The notes under the pieces are model-generated. The model was not told the DNA's origin and made no database searches. It saw nothing but the letters and a program-made list of their open reading frames with translations. Shown one piece after another: positions 57,386 through 64,000 of a stretch of DNA of 64,000 nucleotides. The DNA lies in contig JAAVTG010000075.1 in the NCBI GenBank assembly GCA_011947345.1, positions 434,001-498,000 on the forward strand. Direction: 5' to 3'. Source of the stretch: Phytophthora quininea. Its lineage: Eukaryota; Oomycota; Peronosporomycetes; Peronosporales; Peronosporaceae. Position 1 is the stretch's first letter, and the number at the start of each line of letters is the position of its first letter. Both the position numbers and the translations under genes were made by a program.

Positions 57386-57429
57386 CGAGGCAGGAGGAAG
57401 TCGGTTTGAAAGTGGCGACGGCTCATGAT

Positions 57430-58442
57430 TAGATATATCCGGTTGTTAAAGTGTATCAGATTAAAAGAAGTTGTGCCAAGTTTAAATTGAGCTACATTCA
57501 TTGAAGAACGACGACACAAGCTGGATCGTCGCTATGGAAGCTGCACAAGCCGCCCGCGAGCGCTCCAACACTCACAGGAAGATCTCATGTTCATACAGGA
57601 AGACGTGGCACATAGCTATATCGTCCTGGAGCCCAACACGATGGGCCACATTGCATGTACCACAAGATCTACAGTGGTCAAGCAGATTCGGCGGATTCAG
57701 ACCAGGCTGGTGCTGGCAAGATTTTTTTTTTCTGCGACGTTGCTGATTGAAGAGCGCGGTTTGCTGGCAGAGATGCAAGCAGGATGGAAGAAGTCCGGCT
57801 AGTGGTCTGATTACTGGGGAGAAGACCGTCTTCTAACGTAAGCAGAGAAGTTTGTGCCGTATCTGAGCGTTCTTCCGGCTCCCAATCCACAAGATGCTCG
57901 ATATTGACAGGCTTAACGAGTCGTGTGGATCATCAAGGGCGTGCTTTCGGCGTCCGTTTGCTAAGTAGCTTTAATCAGCTGGTCATGATGTTCCTGAAGG
58001 TCGAAGCATCCCTTGGAGAAAACGGCAAAGTGTACGTGGTGCATACTCTCAGTACGGCTACGATTATTGCCTGCGCTGCACTGTTACTGCGGATGCACTA
58101 CGATAGCCATGGACTATGCTGCACGCCACCTGGATGCAGTCGAGTGGCTCCACGACTGGCGCACTTGACGGCGCGGCGCAGAACGGTCACCGCGAAGTGG
58201 TTTATTGGCTATAAGCTAACCGGAAGAAAGGACGCACTAGTGATGCTATGGATAACGCGGTTATCTGCGGAAACCAGTCTTTCAGGAGGGCAGAGCGCCC
58301 CGAGCGCATTTACGAGTGGCTGGACGAGTATTACCCCGACGGTGACGAGCCTAAAGATGGTCGACTAATAAGATGAGGAAGATGGTCTCGTTTTATGTCA
58401 TTTTGACAGTTGTTTTTACTGAGTTGTCTGCATTGTTGTCTT
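57430..58442 (+). pseudogene. Decayed WLH-type ankyrin-repeat fragment
   Basis: Plus-strand frames show AMDYAARHLDAVEWLHDW (58109-58162), then, shifted, GAAQNGHREVVYWL, AMDNAVICGNQS and a tail YEWLDEYYPDGDEPKDGR ending about 58370. This is the repeat style of the intact-looking ankyrin gene on the other strand (58443-60631), so it is probably a relic of a tandem or inverted family member. The left part (57500-57900) has open frames without motifs. Stops interrupt the repeats. Confidence 0.5.
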
Positions 58443-60631
58443 TCAGGGATACTGGTGGGCAAGCCATTCGTAGACGCCTTTCGTGACATCAATGGGGACG
58501 TTCTGGATTGATGCCTCTGTGATTCCTTTGCGGTAAATGGAATGAACAAACAGGGGCATGTCAAAGCCATTCCTGTCGTCGTAACGTATATCCGCAGGAG
58601 TATCATCGCACCCACACACATGTGGGCAATACATGTGCAGCCACCGAGCGACTTCCAGGTAAACACCCATCGATCGCCTCTTGTATTGCCGCCTTCGTAC
58701 ACGCTTCAGTGCGGTTACTGTGCAACCATTTCACGGTCTGCAGCATTCCAGAGGCAGCAGCGAGATCGATTCCATCGGAAGTGCAGCCTTCCGTTCGGTT
58801 GTAATGCAACCACTTAACAATCTCCAAATGCCCATTGCAAGCTGCGTTATCCATCGCTAGTGTCGAACAACCAGCAATTGTGTGTTCATGCAACCACTTT
58901 ACCATTTCAAGGTGTCCATTGAGAGCAGCGTCGTCCATAGCATCCGTTGTGCAGCCATCTGAGCGAGTCGTGTTCAGCCATTTCACGAGCTCCAGGTTCC
59001 CATTATACGCCGCCCAATCCATCGCGCGTACTGTGCAGCCTTCACTTCGATTCGTATGCAACCACTGGACTACTTCAAAATGGTTGTTGGCGACTGCAAA
59101 GTCCATTGCGGAGGTTGAGCACGTCGGGCCAGTGCCACTCATGGCCCCGCCTCTCTTTCGCTTTTTGGGCTGCCCAATTCGAAGTCTGCCGAGAGTTGGT
59201 GTAGATACGTTAACACTTGTAAATGGCCGTTCATCGCAGCAAAGTCCATGGTGGTCAGACTCCCGTCTTCGGTGACAACGTCGTGATAGATTAATTCATT
59301 TTCAAGTTGCGAGCACGGCACTGAATATTGTGCAAAGAGGTCGATGTCAGGATCATCCCGAAAGGTTTCCAGCAACCAAATGACGGAATTCAAATGCCCG
59401 TTCATCGCAGCGCTCACCATCGTCTTCTCTGAAATCCACGGGCAGTTCTCCTCGGAATCATCAGACACGACAGGCTGCGAAAGAGGAAAATACTTCTGCT
59501 CACGAATTTTGAGCCACCATTTGTCGTAAACGAACCGAGCAATGTCGACCTTGCCACGCGTCGCAGCAACTTCCATCGCCCTACCAGCTTCCACAAGTTG
59601 GTGGTCGATAAGCCACGCGACCATATCGATTCTGTTCTTGTCGATTGCCTCGTATACTGCCGTGTAGGCGTCCCCCAAGAACGCGTGCCTCAGCAACCAG
59701 TCCATGGCTACGAGACTGCCAGCTGCAGCAGCAGCCTCGATTGTGCCCTTGGTGTTGTCCGGATCAATGCCGAAATTGAAGTAGACCCACTCCAGTGTGT
59801 CGACGTCTCCGCTTCCTGCTGCTGCCACTGAAATGTCGATTTGATCTTCGGGAGTGAGAGGAACGAGGTTCCCATGCTCCTGTAACCAGTCTAACATGTC
59901 AAGATCGCCAGCCTTCGTTACATACAACGCCACCCTCGCCATTAACCGAGGACCAGGAACGTGTTCCAGAAGCCACCGCATCGTACCTTTTTATTGTCTC
60001 TGGCGGCATGCGCCAAATCCATCCCGCCCCAGCACACGGTATTGTTCGCATCACGTGCCAACGGCTTGTAGTCGCCGTCGCTGTCGACTCCTTCATCGAT
60101 GAGATCTGCTCGATCCAGAAAAAGCTGCAACAGGTCAATGCGTCCTTCACCTGCAACTGAATTCACAGTCTCAGGAGAGACGCCACAGCCGCGAAAGTGA
60201 CTAAACATCCACTCCACCACTTGAGTTCCTTCATGTTTCACAGCTTCTTCCTTTCCGAAGCGGAATTGGAAGCGATGGTAAAACTGATCTGTCCGTAGAT
60301 ATCCCCGTCTGGACCAAGGAGTTCCATGACCAGGACCTTTATCGGCGGGCGAAGGTTCGCTCTCAGCAGTCGAACTGTGTCAGATTCGATCCAGAAGCTT
60401 GACGGAGTTTAGTTTACAGGCTCGACGGAATTCCATCTCCACGGCAGTATCCAGGAAGGCGGAAGTGGACTCAACGACATGACGTGGCTCGGAGAAACCA
60501 GGCTTGGAGTGGAAGAGCAGCACGACGCTCAGCAGCGGGGAGGCGTCGGAAGCGACGACATTCCACCACCACCAGAGCAGGTAGCCTAATTCTGGCAAGC
60601 ATGTGAATGGATTGCTATTAATTCCCCACAC
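58443..60631 (-). CDS. WLH-type ankyrin-repeat protein
   Basis: Read from ATG 60631, the N-terminal block LLFHSKPGFSEPRHVVESTS ... ACKLNSVKLLDRI leads into about fifteen repeats of the pattern AMD.AA.NGHLE.VKWLH..R.EGCT. The clearest are at 59140-58640 (AMDWAAYNGNLELVKWLN, AMDDAALNGHLEMVKWLHE, AMDNAACNGHLEIVKWLH). This repeat style is abundant in Phytophthora genomes and is thought to serve as a protein-binding scaffold. The gene ends VPIDVTKGVYEWLAHQYP at 58443. Slips near 60385, 60290, 59980, 59145 and 58665 break the raw frame. No other domain or signal peptide was seen; partner unknown. Confidence 0.7.
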
Positions 60632-61540
60632 GATACTGACCTTGCTGAGCGAGTCAAAACCGACCGCCTCAAGGAGGACCGAGTTTTATCGGACTCCACT
60701 CGCTGCCGTCCGCAACAACACCGAAATGATCTGCCCATCTCCAGCTTCAGAAGAGCGTTTCGGTGCGGCAGCGGAGAACAAGTTGTCGCCACCCGACCCG
60801 AAAGGAAGCCACTTTGGCGATCTCCACTGCCCAAGCCTTCGACAAAATCGCATCTGCTGTCTCTCAGCGCAACACCTCACGTCATCTCCAGCTCGCTCAG
60901 CCGACTCGTCACGCTTACTAAGGTTTATCAACGTTGTAGATGAAGTTCGCCTGACGAACAGCAGCATCTCCATTCGAGTGGATCAGGAGGCATAATAGCC
61001 CCAGCAGCCATTCCGTTCGCAACGCTGGTTGATGAGCCAACGCCGTTGGTCCAGCGAAGGCTTCTGCATGTGCGTGCAAGCAGCAATGGTTCATCAACAT
61101 GCAGCCTGTCAACGAACACCAGGCGCGAGGCTGGTGCAGCGGTCTCCGCTGCGGTGTCAAAGGCGGAACACTGGACAGGTGGAGGTTTCGATCGGAGCGA
61201 TTCGCGCGAGGAGATCGACGCCGAGATGCTGCAGCGCTTGATTGGACTTGTCACCGCGTGGTAAACTCGTCTCGCGCACCGGTACCGCGTGCATAGCGCC
61301 CTGAGTCTGTGACAGGCGCGAGTGATACCGGCGTTGAAGTCACCAATCTCGCCAATTGAGCCCGTGGCCGTGCTCAACAAATCGATCCTGCATCAGATTT
61401 GTCTTGCACGCGCGCAGTCTGTGCATTCGTTCACCACGTTGGTAAACGGATCATGTATCGCTGCCAACCGATGGATGGAACGCCGCGCGCGCGTCTTCCT
61501 GTTCTCCCACCGCGGGACGAATGTCGACGCGGTCACTACG
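60632..61540 (+). other. Intergenic with a coding-like fragment, not identified
   Basis: A plus-strand frame from about 60978 to 61264 (PAAIPFATLVDEPTP ... EEIDAEMLQRLIGLVTAW) is open and amphipathic, but I recognise no domain and it has no clear start. The remainder is promoter-like sequence upstream of the transporter. Confidence 0.35.
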
Positions 61541-61558
61541 GCTTTCATTCCGCAACTT
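61541..61558 (+). promoter_or_regulatory. Oomycete initiator-like element of the transporter gene
   Basis: GCTTTCATTCCGCAACTT, 31-48 nt before ATG 61589. A related element precedes the tandem copy (63846-63862). Confidence 0.6.
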
Positions 61559-61588
61559 GCCTGGAACAGCGCAAGACTCAACATCGCC

Positions 61589-63280
61589 ATGGCTTCGACA
61601 CCAAGCGGCAAGGCCGTCCACGACCTCGAGCGCCTCTCAGTCGTGAGCATCCCCAAGGATGCCGCGGATCAAAGCGGCTACGTCGGTGTCAAGACCCCGG
61701 ACGTCAACACAGAGGCGCTTGAAGGCGGCGCGCTGCGTCCCGGTGGCATGCCCGTACTCACCAACAAGGATACCATCGGCCTCCTCTTCCAGTACGCTGC
61801 GGTCGGCATCGTCTACGGCATGATGCCCGAGACCATCTACCCGTTCCTGCAAGAGTTTTTAAACTGCAGTGGCGCTCAAGTCGCTGCGGCCAAGGAGCTA
61901 GTGGTGATCCCGTGGAGTTTCAAGTGTTTCTACGGCATTCTGTCCGACTGCGTCCCGATCTTCGGCTACCGTCGTCGTCCGTACATGCTCATCGGCTGGA
62001 CGTTGTGTATCCTAATGCTGTTGTTGATGGCTGTCATGCCAATCGGCAAGCCTTACTACACTGTAGCATCGGACCGCGACGTCGACATCGCCGACTACAC
62101 CCCAGAAATTGAAGCTCGTATCAACTACACGCTCCGGGTGAAGGCGCCAAGTACGTCATGATCATGTTCCTTGCAGCGTTCGGTTACGTACTGTCGGATG
62201 TCTGCGCCGACAGTATCGTGTGTGAATTGGCGCAGCAGGAGCCAGAGTCCAAGCGTGGCAAGACGCAGTCCGCTATTTACACGGTCCGCTACGTGTTTGT
62301 GATCTTCGGCGAGATGTTGACTGGTTTCTGCTTCAATGGTGCGGACTATGGCGGCAACTTTGACTTCTCGCTGAGTTTTCCGCAGCTCATGATCATCATG
62401 ACGGTTCTAACGGTCCCCGTGCTACCGATCGTGGTTCTTCATCAAAGAGAAGAAGCAACGTGCTAACTTCCACGACTACATCAAGACCTTCTGGGACTTG
62501 CTGTCCAAACGTGTAGTCTTCCAGGTCATCGCGTACAACTTCTTTGCCGGTATCTTGTCAGGAATCTCGTACACGGCCAGCTCCCCGGTGCAGTCGTACA
62601 TGGTAGACGTCACACCCATCAACAGTACGCTCAACGACGTGCTGGGCCACTTGTGCTTTATGCTCGGCATCATGGCGACGTCCAAGTACGGTCTGCACTG
62701 GAACTGGCGGTTTATGATCGTCGTCACGGGGATTGTCGTGATCATTGTGGACTGCTCAGTAGCTCTTATCACGGTCTGGGATGTCTTCCGCAACCAGTGG
62801 TTCTGGCTCGGCCCTCCCATTGCCGTTCAAATTCCCAGCGGTGTGGCTTGGATCATCGCGCTGTTCGTGACCGTCGAACTTGCCGGCGTTGGCAACGAAG
62901 GCGCCGTCTACGGCCTCATGACTACGGTGGGAAACCTGGCGACTCCGTTCGCGACGACGATAACGCTGCTGATCGACGGCCCTTTCAACATCACCAACGC
63001 GCGCGTGCAGAGTGACGACCACTCGGTTCGTGTGGATATCACATACACGATCATCATCTCCTACGCGACAACGATTTTGTCGTGGTGTCTGCTGTTCCTG
63101 TTGCCGCGACAAAAGAAGGAGACGCAGGAACTCGCGCGGACCGGTGGCTCCAACAGGATTCTGGGCGGCCTCACCGTGTTTTACCTCATCTTCGCGCTGT
63201 GCTGGTCCATCATGGCCAACACGTTGGCCGTCTTCGATAGTACGTCGTGTCTGCTGATCGCCGGCGGCACAGGTTGCTAA
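61589..63280 (+). CDS. Folate-biopterin transporter (FBT/BT1 family)
   Basis: About 565 aa from ATG 61589 (MASTPSGKAVHDLERLSVVS). A cytosolic N-terminus of about 60 residues precedes about 12 membrane helices. BT1-family signatures include IGLLFQYAAVGIVYGMMPET, VIPWSFKCFYGILSDCVPIF followed by GYRRRPYMLIGW, DVCADSIVCELAQQEP, IYTVRYVFVIFGEMLTGFCF, NWRFMIVVTGIVVIIVDCSV and FDSTSCLLIAGGTGC at the end. BT1 proteins carry folates, pterins or S-adenosylmethionine across the plasma membrane in kinetoplastids, and the family is greatly expanded in oomycetes. The substrate here is unknown. One-base slips near 62149 and 62433 break the raw frame. A second copy starts at 63907. Confidence 0.85.
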
Positions 63281-63845
63281 AAGCCAAGAACTTGAATATA
63301 CTTTTGCCCGCCGAAGAGAAGCCCATCAACGTTATGGATCTCCGTTCCGGTGCTAGTAGATCCGTACTGGAGAAAGTGTTGCAGTCGTCTACACGACCGG
63401 CTCATCCGAGCTCCAGGACCAATTGAAGCACCAACCGGTCTCCTGTCACCTTGAGGCGATCTCAAATGAGTCGTTGGAGTCTTGATTCCGTTCAAAGCAG
63501 CTCAGCTCGCCGTCAGTTCTGTGGGGCGCGATGTTTCTTGAAAGGCAGTACTACGGTAGTACGGGCGGGGTACGTGGCAAAGTCGGAGCATCCTGTTCGT
63601 GTTCATTTCGACGCGGGCGATTAGCGAATGGAGCTTCGACGGCGACTAGCTCCATGGGGTGATTGGGCAGGGCACCGCACACGCGCTAGTCGTGAGCCGG
63701 GGGCGGGCGATATTGGATCTCGCCATCCGGCGCATATAACTGTGCAGCAGAGCTTGTGCCAGGCACATCGATGGTCTCCGCACGGATTGTGCATTCACCA
63801 AGGCCACGGACACAGCGACTCACGTTCCTGCTTCTAGCGTCGTTG
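63281..63845. other. Intergenic between tandem transporter copies
   Basis: Short frames only. No RNA gene, repeat or relic was recognised; it ends in the initiator of the next copy. Confidence 0.5.
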
Positions 63846-63862
63846 AGCTCATTCCATCTTTC
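63846..63862 (+). promoter_or_regulatory. Oomycete initiator-like element of the second transporter copy
   Basis: GCTCATTCCATCTTTCG, 45-61 nt before ATG 63907; a near-perfect fit to the oomycete Inr consensus GCTCATTYBNCAWTTT. Confidence 0.65.
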
Positions 63863-63906
63863 GCCTCGAGCTGCTCAAGTTACGTCAAGAACAAGCGACT
63901 GTCAAT

Positions 63907-64000
63907 ATGGCGCCGACTCCGAGTGGTAGGGGGTCTACGACCTCGAGCGTCTCTCGGTTGTCAGCCTCCCGAAGGACGCCGCTGATCAAAGCAGCTACGT
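63907..64000 (+). CDS. Folate-biopterin transporter, second tandem copy (partial, runs off window)
   Basis: ATG 63907 begins MAPTPSGR. After a one-base slip in the GGGGG run (about 63930) the frame reads DLERLSVVSLPKDAADQSSY, nearly identical to the N-terminus of the 61589 gene. Only the first 31 codons lie in the window. The shared start, spacing and initiator indicate a tandem duplication. Confidence 0.8.
   Translation, partial: MAPTPSGRGSTTSSVSRLSASRRTPLIKAAT

Overview
This window looks like nuclear DNA of a plant-pathogen-type oomycete, closest in character to Phytophthora. Four things support this: intron-poor genes with short GT-AG introns (about 36-75 nt, often with a CTAAC-like branch site); oomycete initiator-like motifs (core TCATTY..CA.TT) 15-65 nt upstream of several start codons; a gene set combining flagellar outer-arm docking, a folate-biopterin (BT1) transporter pair, cathepsin-X-like proteases and WLH-type ankyrin repeats; and a large load of Ty3/gypsy, Ty1/copia, piggyBac, Harbinger and hAT relics. 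The species cannot be fixed from the sequence alone.

Layout. Bases 1-22,600 are a transposon graveyard. A minus-strand Ty3/gypsy pol is split at TTAA by a 3.85-kb piggyBac-like element (3573-7419). The relic of that element's transposase appears to carry a YqaJ-type PD-(D/E)XK nuclease, with a SAP-like helix pair, between the second and third catalytic aspartates. Then come a complete but mutated PIF/Harbinger element (9348-11711), a copia integrase scrap, a second unrelated piggyBac 3' end, the gag/protease/RT half of another gypsy element, about 2.5 kb without genes, and a hAT transposase pseudogene carrying a 406-bp insertion. A truncated HSP70 pseudogene closes the region.

From about 23.1 kb to the end the window is gene-dense: PKA-type kinase, short-chain dehydrogenase, TBL2-like WD40 protein, 2OG-Fe(II) oxygenase-like protein, aspartylglucosaminidase, SET-domain methyltransferase, PH + histidine-phosphatase protein, aldo-keto reductase, tandem-domain cathepsin-X-like protease, STIMATE/TMEM110-like membrane protein, kinesin, RNA polymerase I subunit 2, two-domain voltage-gated K+ channel, Pellino-like E3 ligase, outer-dynein-arm docking protein, small mitochondrial protein, AIR9 (A9-repeat)-like protein, ankyrin genes, one full BT1 transporter and the start of a tandem copy. 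Neighbours are often divergent or convergent and only 75-250 bp apart.

Reading-frame quality. Almost every conserved gene is broken by one or more single-base slips, mostly losses inside short homopolymers, and conserved sequence resumes at once in the next frame. This looks more like sequencing or assembly error than wholesale gene death. I therefore describe genes across these slips and give approximate positions. The transposon relics also carry true stops and deletions.
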